A stretch of DNA of 64,000 nt. It comes from Antribacter gilvus (GTDB lineage Bacteria; Actinomycetota; Actinomycetes; Actinomycetales; Cellulomonadaceae). Shown one piece after another: positions 31,653 through 39,492 of this stretch; the stretch's first letter is position 1, and each line of letters starts with the position of its first letter. Location: the NCBI RefSeq assembly GCF_003946865.1, contig NZ_QXTH01000008.1, positions 62,001 to 126,000 on the forward strand, written 5' to 3'. The notes under the pieces are model-generated. The model saw only the letters and a program-made list of their open reading frames with translations, was not told the DNA's origin and did not search any database. The position numbers were made by a program, and so were the translations under genes.

Positions 31653-32579
31653 GTGGCAAGCACCCACGACGCAGCCCACGCACCGGGCCCGTTGGAGGCC
31701 CCGGACCTACCGCACCTGCCCGGCGTGCGGCATCGTTTCGTGACGCTCTCCACCGGTCTACGGATGCACGTAGCAGAGGCCGGTCAGCCGGACGCTCCGC
31801 GAGTCCTGCTCCTCCACGGGTTCCCGCAGCACTGGTGGGAGTGGCGCAAGATCATCCCGGTGCTGGCCGAGCGCTACCGGGTGATCGCGCCGGATCTCCG
31901 TGGCGCGGGGTGGACGGACGCGCCACCTTCCCGTTATACGGCGGGAGAGATCCTGGACGACGTGCTGGCCCTGCTCGACCATCTCGGCAGCCCTCGGGTC
32001 GGCCTGGTCGCGCACGACTTCAGCGCTTTCGTCGGGTACAACCTCTGCTTCGACCACCCGGAGCGCGTGGCGGGCTTCCTGTGCCTGGGCCCGCACCCCT
32101 ACCTCCACTTCACACCGCACATGCTCGCCGGTGTGCCGCAGCTGTGGTTCCAACCGGTCGTCGCCACGCCCAGGCTGGGAGCGTGGGCCCTGGGCACCGA
32201 CCGATTCCCGCGCCGCCTGTTGACAAGCTTCACCACGTCGCCCGAGTCGATGACCGACGAAGACCAGGCCATCTTCCTGAGCCGTCTCCATGCCCCGGGG
32301 CACGCTGAAGCCGGCTCAGCGCTGTATCGGAACCTCATCCTTCGCGAGACCGGCCGGTTCTTCACCGCGGCCTATCGTCGGCGACGCCTCACCGTCCCGA
32401 CGGTCGCGCTCCTGGGGGGCGCCGACGCGGGGATACGGCCCCGGATGCTGGACGTCCATGGCGACCCGGCGGACGACCTCGTCGGCCACGTCATCGAGGG
32501 TGCGGGACATTTCATCGCGGACGACCTCCCCGACGCAGTGGCGACTCACGCCCTCGAACTGTTCGGGCGCGTCCTCTGA
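31653..32579 (+). CDS. Alpha/beta hydrolase, epoxide hydrolase-like
   Basis: 308 residues. Oxyanion-hole motif HGFPQHWWEW, then the nucleophile elbow VAHDFSAFVG, in which the nucleophile is Asp as in epoxide hydrolases and dehalogenases and not Ser. The catalytic His is in EGAGHFIADD near the C-terminus. The GTG at 31653-31655 is used here; its Shine-Dalgarno is distant and weak, so a slightly different start is possible. It is divergent from the xylanase gene (174-bp gap) and followed 61 bp later by a second hydrolase of the same fold. Substrate unknown. Confidence 0.85.
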   Translation: MASTHDAAHAPGPLEAPDLPHLPGVRHRFVTLSTGLRMHVAEAGQPDAPRVLLLHGFPQHWWEWRKIIPVLAERYRVIAPDLRGAGWTDAPPSRYTAGEILDDVLALLDHLGSPRVGLVAHDFSAFVGYNLCFDHPERVAGFLCLGPHPYLHFTPHMLAGVPQLWFQPVVATPRLGAWALGTDRFPRRLLTSFTTSPESMTDEDQAIFLSRLHAPGHAEAGSALYRNLILRETGRFFTAAYRRRRLTVPTVALLGGADAGIRPRMLDVHGDPADDLVGHVIEGAGHFIADDLPDAVATHALELFGRVL

Positions 32580-32640
32580 CGTGCCCGATCACAAGGCTGC
32601 TGATGGACAGATGCAACCCGAGCGGGATTCGATAAGTCCG

Positions 32641-33471
32641 ATGACCACTGACCAGGCCTTCGCGTGGCGAGGCCGCACCGTGCGGTGGGAGTCGTTCGGA
32701 TCCGGCCCCGCAGTCGTGTTCTGCCACGGCACTCCCTGGTCCTCTGACCTGTGGCGCCCCTTCGCCGATGCCCTCGCCGCCGACCACACGGTGTACTTGT
32801 GGGACATGCCCGGATACGGCCGGTCATCGAAGGAACCTGCGCACCGGGTGTCGCTCGATGTCCAGGGCGAGCTCTTCGCCGACCTCCTCTCCTTCTGGGA
32901 GCTCGACTCCCCGCACGTCGTCTCTCACGACTTCGGCGGAGCGGTCTCGCTCCGCGCGCACCTGTTGCACGGTGCCCGCTTCTCCTCGCTCGTGCTCGTC
33001 GACGTCGTCGCCCTCGCACCCTGGGGATCCGACTTCTTCCGGCTCGTCGGCCGGCACGCCGACGTCTTCGCCTCCGTCCCACCTCACATCCACGAGGGCA
33101 TCGTCCGTGCGTACATCGCGGGCGCGAGCCATACCGGGCTGTCGTCGGAGGCCATGGAGATGCTCGTGGCGCCCTGGCGGGGCGAGAGCGGGCAACAGGC
33201 GTTCTTCCGTCAGATCGCGCAGGCCGACCAGACGTACACGGACGAGATCGAAGCTCGGCTCGGTGAGATCGACGTGCCTGTGCTCGTGGTGTGGGGACGC
33301 GAAGACACCTGGATCCCCGTCGACCGTGCACATCGTCTGGGAGAGCTCATCCCCACCGCTCAGGTGCGGGTCATCGAAGGGTCCGGGCACCTCGTCCAGC
33401 TCGACCAGCCTGTCCCGCTGGCGACGACGCTCGCGCGGTGGCTCGATCCCCGGGAGCGCGCCGCACGGTGA
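32641..33471 (+). CDS. Alpha/beta hydrolase, epoxide hydrolase/dehalogenase-like
   Basis: 276 residues from the ATG at 32641; GTG at 32581 or ATG at 32611 are in-frame alternatives with no better ribosome site. HGTPWSSDLW gives the oxyanion hole, VSHDFGGAVS the Asp nucleophile, VVWGREDTWIP the acid region, and EGSGHLVQLD the catalytic His. It is a diverged relative of the preceding gene and likely co-transcribed with it. It converges on the DUF1697 gene with a 7-bp gap. Specific substrate cannot be inferred. Confidence 0.85.
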   Translation: MTTDQAFAWRGRTVRWESFGSGPAVVFCHGTPWSSDLWRPFADALAADHTVYLWDMPGYGRSSKEPAHRVSLDVQGELFADLLSFWELDSPHVVSHDFGGAVSLRAHLLHGARFSSLVLVDVVALAPWGSDFFRLVGRHADVFASVPPHIHEGIVRAYIAGASHTGLSSEAMEMLVAPWRGESGQQAFFRQIAQADQTYTDEIEARLGEIDVPVLVVWGREDTWIPVDRAHRLGELIPTAQVRVIEGSGHLVQLDQPVPLATTLARWLDPRERAAR

Positions 33472-33478
33472 AGCGGGG

Positions 33479-34012
33479 CTATTCGCCCATCAGGCGTCGC
33501 AGCGTGCAGACGGTCCTCCAGTTGCGGGTCGTCGCGCCGATCCCGGCCAGCGGTTTCCAGACTCCCGATCGGTCCAGCGTCGAACGCCCCATTCCGTCCG
33601 GGTAGGAGACATACACTTCGCGGCCGGCACCGACCACCTCTTCCGGGTACCCGTCGGGGACGACGAGCGAGACGCCCTCGGGGATCGGGGCCGACAGGAA
33701 CGTCACCACCATCCTTGACAGGTCAAGATCACGACCGTCGAAGGGGTTGGCGGCAATGACGGCATCGAGCTCTTCCCGGCTCCGCACGATCACCAGGACC
33801 GGAAACCCGAACCGACGCTCGATCGCGCCGCCGAGATCGGCCTCCAGAGCCGCGGCCTCCGCTTCCGCCTCGAAGACGACGTTGCCCGACTGGATGTACG
33901 TCTTCGCCTCCGGGTAGCCCAGGTCAGCGAACAGGCCGCGCAGCTCGCCCATCGGCACGTTGCGGTGCCCACCGACGTTGATGCCCCCGAGGAGGGACGC
34001 GAACCAGGTCAT
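33479..34012 (-). CDS. DUF1697 family protein
   Basis: 177 residues with the family opening LLGGINVGGHRNVPMGEL, the IQSGNVVFE segment, and the C-terminal ATTRNWRTVCTLRRL. DUF1697 proteins are small cytosolic alpha/beta proteins without known activity. I use the ATG at 34010-34012, where the family consensus begins. A second, diverged member is encoded at 62136-62696. It lies just outside the left copy of the ychF-end repeat, so it may be the original neighbour of ychF before the hipBA module arrived. Confidence 0.88.
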   Translation of the reverse strand: MTWFASLLGGINVGGHRNVPMGELRGLFADLGYPEAKTYIQSGNVVFEAEAEAAALEADLGGAIERRFGFPVLVIVRSREELDAVIAANPFDGRDLDLSRMVVTFLSAPIPEGVSLVVPDGYPEEVVGAGREVYVSYPDGMGRSTLDRSGVWKPLAGIGATTRNWRTVCTLRRLMGE

Positions 34013-34055
34013 GGAGCGAAGGTAATCCCTCGGACCCTGATCGGGGGTCGGAACG

Positions 34056-34082
34056 CTCGCGGCTACATGTTGAAGCGGAACT
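34056..34082. repeat. Left copy of ychF 3'-end direct repeat (attachment-site-like)
   Basis: 27 bp matching 35762-35788 at 26 of 27 positions in the same orientation. Read on the minus strand it still encodes Phe-Arg-Phe-Asn-Met-stop, a copy of the ychF end (Phe-Arg-Phe-Asn-Val-stop), but no ychF body precedes it. The two copies bracket hipBA. Confidence 0.8.
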
Positions 34083-34108
34083 GCCCCGGATCCCGGCACG
34101 GAGCAGCC

Positions 34109-35356
34109 TCACAAGGTGACCGCCCTACCCGCGCTGTCGATCGCCTGTAGCCGCGGCTCGATCGACTCGGCCATCATCGTGATCTCGTGCTCACTGATCC
34201 GATTCTTTCGGGCGCCAATGCGCCAGTCGGCGAGCGACGAGGCGATGCGGCGCATCCTCGCGCGGGCCTGGTCAACCTTTAGGCTGCAGTCGTCCGCGAG
34301 AGCAAGAAGGCCATCAACTTCGTCAGGCTGCGCGTCAGCCCCCATGATCGAGGTCGAGCGCGGCCGGAACAGATCCGGGTTCGGGTTCACGTCGAAGACA
34401 GGGCTCAGGGTCCAGGAGCCCCGGTCAGCAAGGAAGCCATGGTTGCGCAGGTGGTCATCCGTGTTGCCGATTGCGACGCTTACCACGACACGATCGAAAA
34501 GCTCATGGTGGTCGCGCCTTGGAGAGAGCGACAGATCCCTCATCGACTCGGCGACGTCGGCGTAGTCGCGCTGCTCTCCATCGGCAGACCCCGTGGCCGT
34601 CATGGCGCTGATGTACCCGATGCGGTCACCGGCGTGCGTACGGTCGAACCTACGCAGGATCAGCACACTGCGCTCTCCCACGTGGGTGAGCCGACGCCGC
34701 GGCGTGCGGATGCCGGCGCATTCCATGAGGTCGAGTGCGGTCGCTTCCCATGCCATGACGTCCCATCCGTCGCTGGTGTGCGGGAACTTGGCGATTGCGA
34801 GGGCTCCGTCTTCGAGCCGAACGGAAGCCTTCGGTCGCGCGCCGCCGAGACCCGTAGTTCCAGTGTCCAGGAGCAACTTGACTGCGCCAGAAGGATCGTC
34901 CTGCGACGCAAGCTCATCGCTCGCCCGCAAGAGTCCCGGCAATGAGACAAGTGGTGGCACCTGCGAGGGCTTGCCCAAGAACTCGTCGCGCCCGGGAACG
35001 CGGAAGCGCAATGCGCCCTGCCGGGTGTCGTCGCTGACTCCCAGAAGGAAGTCCAGGTCGTCCAGAGTGCGCGGCGCTCTGCCTTCTTCCCGGGCGCGCG
35101 CCCTCTCTGCCTTCTCAATGAGATTGCGGCCCCATCTATCGGGGGCGCTGTCGGCAAAGGCTCGGACGAGCCCGGGCTGGTGCTGCGAACCGGACACCAG
35201 GGGGAGTGCCGGATCGATGCCCATGCCGTCGCTCGCGAGATAGCGAGGGTCGTAGAGGAAGGTCGTGGAGATCTGGCCTCGCGTCCGGGTGAAGTACGCC
35301 TGACCCACCAGTCGGGTTCTCCCCGCCACGTCGACGAGCACCTCGACGGTGCTCAC
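34109..35356 (-). CDS. hipA: HipA-type serine/threonine kinase toxin
   Basis: 415 residues. An N-terminal HipA_N/couple region (about 1-100) precedes the PI3K-like kinase fold: a G-loop-like GTTGLGGARPKASV near 168, lysine in AIAKFPH, catalytic loop NTDDHLRNHG (Asn298-His302) and metal-binding SPVFDVN (Asp322). HipA kinases phosphorylate aminoacyl-tRNA synthetases such as GltX and cause growth arrest. The partner HTH gene upstream overlaps by 4 bp. Base composition is visibly less GC-rich than the flanking housekeeping genes. All key motifs are present, so the toxin is probably active. The target is not predictable from sequence. Confidence 0.92.
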   Translation of the reverse strand: MSTVEVLVDVAGRTRLVGQAYFTRTRGQISTTFLYDPRYLASDGMGIDPALPLVSGSQHQPGLVRAFADSAPDRWGRNLIEKAERARAREEGRAPRTLDDLDFLLGVSDDTRQGALRFRVPGRDEFLGKPSQVPPLVSLPGLLRASDELASQDDPSGAVKLLLDTGTTGLGGARPKASVRLEDGALAIAKFPHTSDGWDVMAWEATALDLMECAGIRTPRRRLTHVGERSVLILRRFDRTHAGDRIGYISAMTATGSADGEQRDYADVAESMRDLSLSPRRDHHELFDRVVVSVAIGNTDDHLRNHGFLADRGSWTLSPVFDVNPNPDLFRPRSTSIMGADAQPDEVDGLLALADDCSLKVDQARARMRRIASSLADWRIGARKNRISEHEITMMAESIEPRLQAIDSAGRAVTL

Positions 35357-35640
35357 CGCGCACGCTTCTTAGTGAGCTTGTCGGCACGCAGCCTGCCGAT
35401 ATCGCTGTTCAACGGGTCGACGGCGTCCACGGCCTGGTCCAGGACGCCGAGCGCCCGGAGCACCTGCGCCACGTTGCCGAAACTCACACTCGAGTCCCCG
35501 GTCTCGACCTTGCGCAGCGTGTCCCGGGTGATGCCTGCGCGTTCTGCCACCTGCTGCGCAGTCAGACCCAGGACCATGCGCCAGCCGCGCACATGCGCGC
35601 CAAGGGTTTCGATCTGGCGATCGATTCGATAAGCAGCCAT
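35353..35640 (-). CDS. hipB: HipB-type Xre-family antitoxin
   Basis: 95 residues with a central helix-turn-helix (LTAQQVAERAGITRDTLRKVETG, about residues 27-49) and a basic C-terminal tail (KLTKKRAR). It should neutralise HipA and repress the operon. The ATG at 35638-35640 follows GAGGGG 6 bases upstream. Its stop overlaps the hipA start (ATGA-type), which gives the usual antitoxin-first coupled order. It lies inside the repeat-bounded segment. Confidence 0.9.
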   Translation of the reverse strand: MAAYRIDRQIETLGAHVRGWRMVLGLTAQQVAERAGITRDTLRKVETGDSSVSFGNVAQVLRALGVLDQAVDAVDPLNSDIGRLRADKLTKKRAR

Positions 35641-35761
35641 GACATCCCCTCTGGCGACCAGAGTAGCCCCAACAGCAGGTTATGGCGATCGCACTCGCCA
35701 TACCTACCACTGCCGAAGGTGCAGCGAACTCAGTGCAGCGCAGCAGCGCGGAGGTCTCGAC

Positions 35762-35788
35762 CTCGCGGCTACACGTTGAAGCGGAACT
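35762..35788. repeat. Right copy of the direct repeat, within the ychF 3' end
   Basis: Covers the last codons and stop of ychF plus 7 bases beyond it. Its match at 34056-34082 lies 1.7 kb away on the other side of hipBA. The preserved coding sense is what site-specific integration into a gene end would leave. Confidence 0.8.
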
Positions 35789-36854
35789 CCACCACGTCGC
35801 CGTCCTGCATCACGTAGTCCTTGCCCTCGATGCGGGCCTTGCCCGCCGCCTTGACCGCGGCGACCGAACCGGCCGCGACCAGGTCCTCGTACGAGATGAC
35901 CTCGGCCTTGATGAAGCCGCGCTCGAAGTCCGTGTGGATCACGCCTGCCGCCTGCGGGGCGGTCCAGCCCTTGCGGATGGTCCAGGCGCGGGCCTCCTTG
36001 GGCCCGGCGGTGAGGTACGTCTGCAGGCCGAGGGTGGTGAAGCCGACGCGGGCCAGCTGGTCCAGGCCGGGCTCCTCCTGGCCGGAGTCGGCCAGCATCT
36101 CGGCGGCCTCGTCGGGCTCGAGCTCGGTCAGCTCCGACTCGAACTTGGCGTCGAGGAAGATGGCCTGCGCCGGGGCGACGAGCTTCCGCAGCGCCTCCTG
36201 GCGCTCGGTGTCGGCGAGGCCGGCGTCGTCCGTGTTGAAGACGTAGATGAACGGCTTGGCCGTCATGAGCTGCAGCGACGCGATCTCGGCGAGGTCGAGA
36301 CCTGCGGCCTGCGCCCCCTGGAAGAGCGTGTCGCCCTTCTCGAGGATGTCGCGGGCCGTGGTGGCGGCCGCCAGGAGGGCGGCGTCGCCCTTCTTGATCC
36401 TGGCCTCCTTCTCGAGGCGCGGCAGCGTCTTCTCGAGGGTCTGGAGGTCGGCGAGGATCAGCTCGGTGGAGATGGTCTCGATATCGCCGGGGGCGTCGGT
36501 GGAGCCGTCCACCCGGATGACGTCCGGGTCGTCGAACGCCCGGGTCACCTGGCAGATCGCGTCCGCCTCACGGATGTTGGCCAGGAACTTGTTGCCCAGG
36601 CCCTCACCCTCGGAGGCGCCCTTGACGATGCCCGCGATGTCCACGAAGGACACCGTGGCGGGCAGGATCCGCTCGCTGCCGAAGATCTCCGCGAGCTTCC
36701 CGAGGCGCGCGTCCGGCAGCGGGACCACACCCACGTTGGGCTCGATCGTGGCGAACGGGTAGTTCGCCGCGAGCACCTGGTTGCGGGTCAGCGCGTTGAA
36801 AAGGGTGGACTTGCCGACGTTGGGCAGGCCGACGATGCCGATAGTGAGTGCCAC
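35769..36854 (-). CDS. ychF: Redox/ribosome-associated ATPase YchF (OLA1 family)
   Basis: 361 residues, the usual length. The G1 motif GLPNVGKSTLFNALT is at the start, followed by FVDIAGIVKGASEGEGLGN (G3) and the NTDD region where YchF departs from the GTPase NKxD, consistent with ATP preference. The TGS domain is at the C-terminus (AWTIRKGWTAPQAAGVIHTDFERGFIKAEVI). The GTG at 36852-36854 opens directly onto the conserved N-terminus. Its last codons form the right copy of a direct repeat flanking hipBA. Confidence 0.95.
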   Translation of the reverse strand: MALTIGIVGLPNVGKSTLFNALTRNQVLAANYPFATIEPNVGVVPLPDARLGKLAEIFGSERILPATVSFVDIAGIVKGASEGEGLGNKFLANIREADAICQVTRAFDDPDVIRVDGSTDAPGDIETISTELILADLQTLEKTLPRLEKEARIKKGDAALLAAATTARDILEKGDTLFQGAQAAGLDLAEIASLQLMTAKPFIYVFNTDDAGLADTERQEALRKLVAPAQAIFLDAKFESELTELEPDEAAEMLADSGQEEPGLDQLARVGFTTLGLQTYLTAGPKEARAWTIRKGWTAPQAAGVIHTDFERGFIKAEVISYEDLVAAGSVAAVKAAGKARIEGKDYVMQDGDVVEFRFNV

Positions 36855-36871
36855 GTCGCGCAAGTCTACGT

Positions 36872-36893
36872 GCGGCGGGCGGAGGCCCGCCGC
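36872..36893 (-). terminator. Hairpin between ABC exporter permease and ychF
   Basis: A perfect 9-bp inverted repeat with a 4-base loop begins 1 bp past the permease stop codon and ends 18 bp before the ychF start. Confidence 0.65.
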
Positions 36894-36894
36894 G

Positions 36895-38511
36895 TCAGGC
36901 GAAGGACTGGACCTGCTGGAGCAGCTCGGGCGCCCGGCGGTCGTACGTCCGGGCGCCGATCCGCACACCACCGACGAGGACTCCCACGCCGACCGCGAGG
37001 CTCACGACGAGCGCGACCCAGGCGAGCGGCGGGCTGTCCTGAGCGAAGGCGAGGACCGAGAGCGCCAACGCGGGGAGGGACAGCACGGCGACGATGAGCA
37101 GCGCGATCGTCTGCGACACCATCGACGCCACGGCGGCGCCCTGCGGCTGCTTGAACGGGCTCTCCCCCGGTTTGGGGACGGGGTAGACCAGTCGCGCCGA
37201 CACGGCGCTGGACACCCCGAGGCCGAGCGCGAGCGTGCCCAGGCTCAGGCCGAGCACAGCCGGCAGCAGGGCCGTGTGGCCCGCGACGACCGCGGAGAGC
37301 ACGGCGAACAGGCTCACCAGCGGGACGCCGAAGCACAGGATCGGGATGACGCGGCCCCAGCGGTCGGCCGAGCCGGACGTGCCGGTCGCCACGTGCAGCG
37401 CGAACGCCGTGTGGTCGTACGCCACGTCGTTGGAGAGCCCGAAGCCGAGCACCCAGGCCACGATCGGGGCGAGGATCAGCAGCAGCTGGTTGTCGGTCTC
37501 CCGGCCGGAGAACCACAGGATGACCGGCATGAGCGGGACGATCGCGAGCACGGAGCCGTAGCGCGGGTCCCGGAGCCAGTACGTGGTGCTCCGGGCGGCG
37601 ACGGCGCCCGTCGGCGTCGCGGGGAAGCGACCGAACCAGCCGAGGCCCTTGGCCTTCGCACCGCGACCACCACCCACCGGCGGCCGGACGAGCGCGCGGC
37701 CCAGCGCCCGCTCCCAGACCAGCCAGAGCAGCGCAACCGTGCCGAGCGCCACGGCGAGGTGGCCTACGAAGGCGAGCCAGGCGCCGTCGTGCGCCGTGGC
37801 CGGGAGCGACCAGGCCGCCCCGAGCGGCGTCCACGCCACCACCCCGGCGAGCTGGTCGGCGAGGAGCCGGATGCCCTCGGGGCTGGTGCGGGCGACCCCC
37901 TCGAGGCTGCGCGGCCCGCCCCCGCCGAACGACCCGCCGAGCCACGACATCATCGGCCCGATCATGACGAGCAGGACCATCGCGAGGATCGCGAGGACCT
38001 CGCGGGACCGGCGCGCCTCGAGGAGCGGCGCCAGCGCCGTGGTCAGTGCCCGTGAGCCCAGCACGCACGTGGCCACCCCGAGCGCGACGCCGAGCAGCGC
38101 CAGTGGCAGCAGCGCGGGCGTACGCCACCAGGCGAGCGTCACGCCGAGCCCCGTGAGGAGCGTGGCGATCCCGGGGACGGAGATCAGGGCAGCGACTCCG
38201 AGCCCGGTGACGAGGGTGCGCAGCGGGATGCCGAACGTGGCGAAGCGGTGCGGGTCCAGCGTGGCGTCCACTCCGAAGAGGAAGAGCGGGATCAGCCACC
38301 AGCCGAGCGTCGCGAGCGCGCCACCGAGCGTCACGACGAGGCCGAGGACCTCGGTGTCGTAGGAACCGGTGGCGATCACCGCGGCGACGAGCATCCCGAC
38401 CACGCCGAGCCCGTAGAGACACGCCGCGATCAGGCCGATCGTCTGCCAGACGCTGCGCCGGAACGTGTTGCCGAGGAGCGTCAGCTTGAGGCGGACGAGG
38501 TGCGCAACCAC
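36895..38511 (-). CDS. ABC-2-like exporter permease
   Basis: 538 residues with about 12 hydrophobic helices and no large soluble domain. It encodes the membrane part of an exporter with the ATPase just upstream; its GTG start (38509-38511) lies inside the end of that gene (31-bp overlap) and has an excellent GGAGGG 6 bases before it. Landmarks are WQTIGLIAACLYGLGVVG near the start and a YWLRDPRYGS motif in the middle, seen in this actinobacterial permease family. Substrate unknown. Confidence 0.82.
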   Translation of the reverse strand: MVAHLVRLKLTLLGNTFRRSVWQTIGLIAACLYGLGVVGMLVAAVIATGSYDTEVLGLVVTLGGALATLGWWLIPLFLFGVDATLDPHRFATFGIPLRTLVTGLGVAALISVPGIATLLTGLGVTLAWWRTPALLPLALLGVALGVATCVLGSRALTTALAPLLEARRSREVLAILAMVLLVMIGPMMSWLGGSFGGGGPRSLEGVARTSPEGIRLLADQLAGVVAWTPLGAAWSLPATAHDGAWLAFVGHLAVALGTVALLWLVWERALGRALVRPPVGGGRGAKAKGLGWFGRFPATPTGAVAARSTTYWLRDPRYGSVLAIVPLMPVILWFSGRETDNQLLLILAPIVAWVLGFGLSNDVAYDHTAFALHVATGTSGSADRWGRVIPILCFGVPLVSLFAVLSAVVAGHTALLPAVLGLSLGTLALGLGVSSAVSARLVYPVPKPGESPFKQPQGAAVASMVSQTIALLIVAVLSLPALALSVLAFAQDSPPLAWVALVVSLAVGVGVLVGGVRIGARTYDRRAPELLQQVQSFA

Positions 38512-39326
38512 TCGAGTCCCTCCCCCGTCGCCCGGCCGCCGACCATGTCGACGAAGCGGTCCTCGAGGCTCTGGTCGCCCCGCACGTCGTCGACGGTGCC
38601 GGCGGCGAGGACCTGGCCCGCGGCGACGACCGCGACGTGGTCGCACATGCGCTGGACCAGGTCCATGACGTGGCTCGACACGACGACGGTGCCGCCGCTG
38701 CGGACGTAGTCGGCGAGGATCTCGCGGATGTTGGCCGCGCTGACCGGGTCGACCGCCTCGAACGGCTCGTCGAGCACGAGCGTGCCGGGTGCGTGGATCA
38801 TGGCGCTGGCCAGCGCGATCTTCTTGGTCATTCCGGCCGAGTAGTCGACGACGAACGTGTTGGCGTCCTTCGTGAGGTCGAGCGCTCGCAGGAGGTCCTG
38901 CGTACGGCTCGCGACCGTGTCCCGGTCGAGCCCGCGGAGGAGACCGGCGTAGGTGATCAGCTGGGTGCCGGTCAGGCGGTCGAACAGCCGCGCGCCGTCA
39001 GGCAGCACGCCGAGCTGCCGCTTCGCCTGGTCCGGCTGCGCCCACAGGTCGGTGCCGCTCACGTGGACCGACCCGTAGTCGGGGCGCAGGAGGCCCGTCG
39101 CCATCGACAGCGTCGTGGTCTTGCCCGCGCCGTTGGGCCCGACGAGCCCGTAGAAGGAGCCCGCAGGGACGTCGAGGCTGATGCCGTGGACGGCGATCTT
39201 CTGCCCGAACCGCTTCCAGAGCCCCCGCAGGCTCAGCGCCGCCGCCGGGTCGGGCGGTGGCGTGGGCGCGCTCTGGGAAGCAAGGTCGCTGGTGCCCGAC
39301 GGCGGCGGGCCGGCTTGCGCGGTCAT
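38481..39326 (-). CDS. ABC exporter ATPase (CcmA/NatA-like)
   Basis: 281 residues. After a Pro/Ser-rich 40-residue start come Walker A GPNGAGKTTTLS, the Q-loop LGVLPDGARLFDRLTGTQL, the signature YSAGMTKKIALASA (a Ser-Ala-Gly-Met variant of LSGGQ), Walker B TLVLDEPFEAVD and switch His in SSHVM. The variant signature is typical of exporter ATPases paired with this type of permease. Start ATG 39324-39326 has a weak ribosome site. It is divergent from rmuC across 166 bp that carry no other feature I can name. Confidence 0.9.
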   Translation of the reverse strand: MTAQAGPPPSGTSDLASQSAPTPPPDPAAALSLRGLWKRFGQKIAVHGISLDVPAGSFYGLVGPNGAGKTTTLSMATGLLRPDYGSVHVSGTDLWAQPDQAKRQLGVLPDGARLFDRLTGTQLITYAGLLRGLDRDTVASRTQDLLRALDLTKDANTFVVDYSAGMTKKIALASAMIHAPGTLVLDEPFEAVDPVSAANIREILADYVRSGGTVVVSSHVMDLVQRMCDHVAVVAAGQVLAAGTVDDVRGDQSLEDRFVDMVGGRATGEGLEWLRTSSASS

Positions 39327-39492
39327 GCCGCCAACGTAGCGGGCGCCGCCCACACGGAGCATCGTCCGGGAGGATGAGATCGGCGTCCGGACTCCCCCGG
39401 GCGGCGGAGATGCTGGGTTCCTGACCTGCTACTTCGCGGGCGACGCGGGGTTTCTGCGCGGGAGTGTCGGTGGCCCGTGGCAGCCTGTGCCC

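Noticed and set aside
34056-35788. Insertion-sequence origin for the hipBA flanking repeats
   Set aside because: The repeats are direct copies of a gene end, there are no terminal inverted repeats and no transposase. Site-specific integration or gene conversion fits better.
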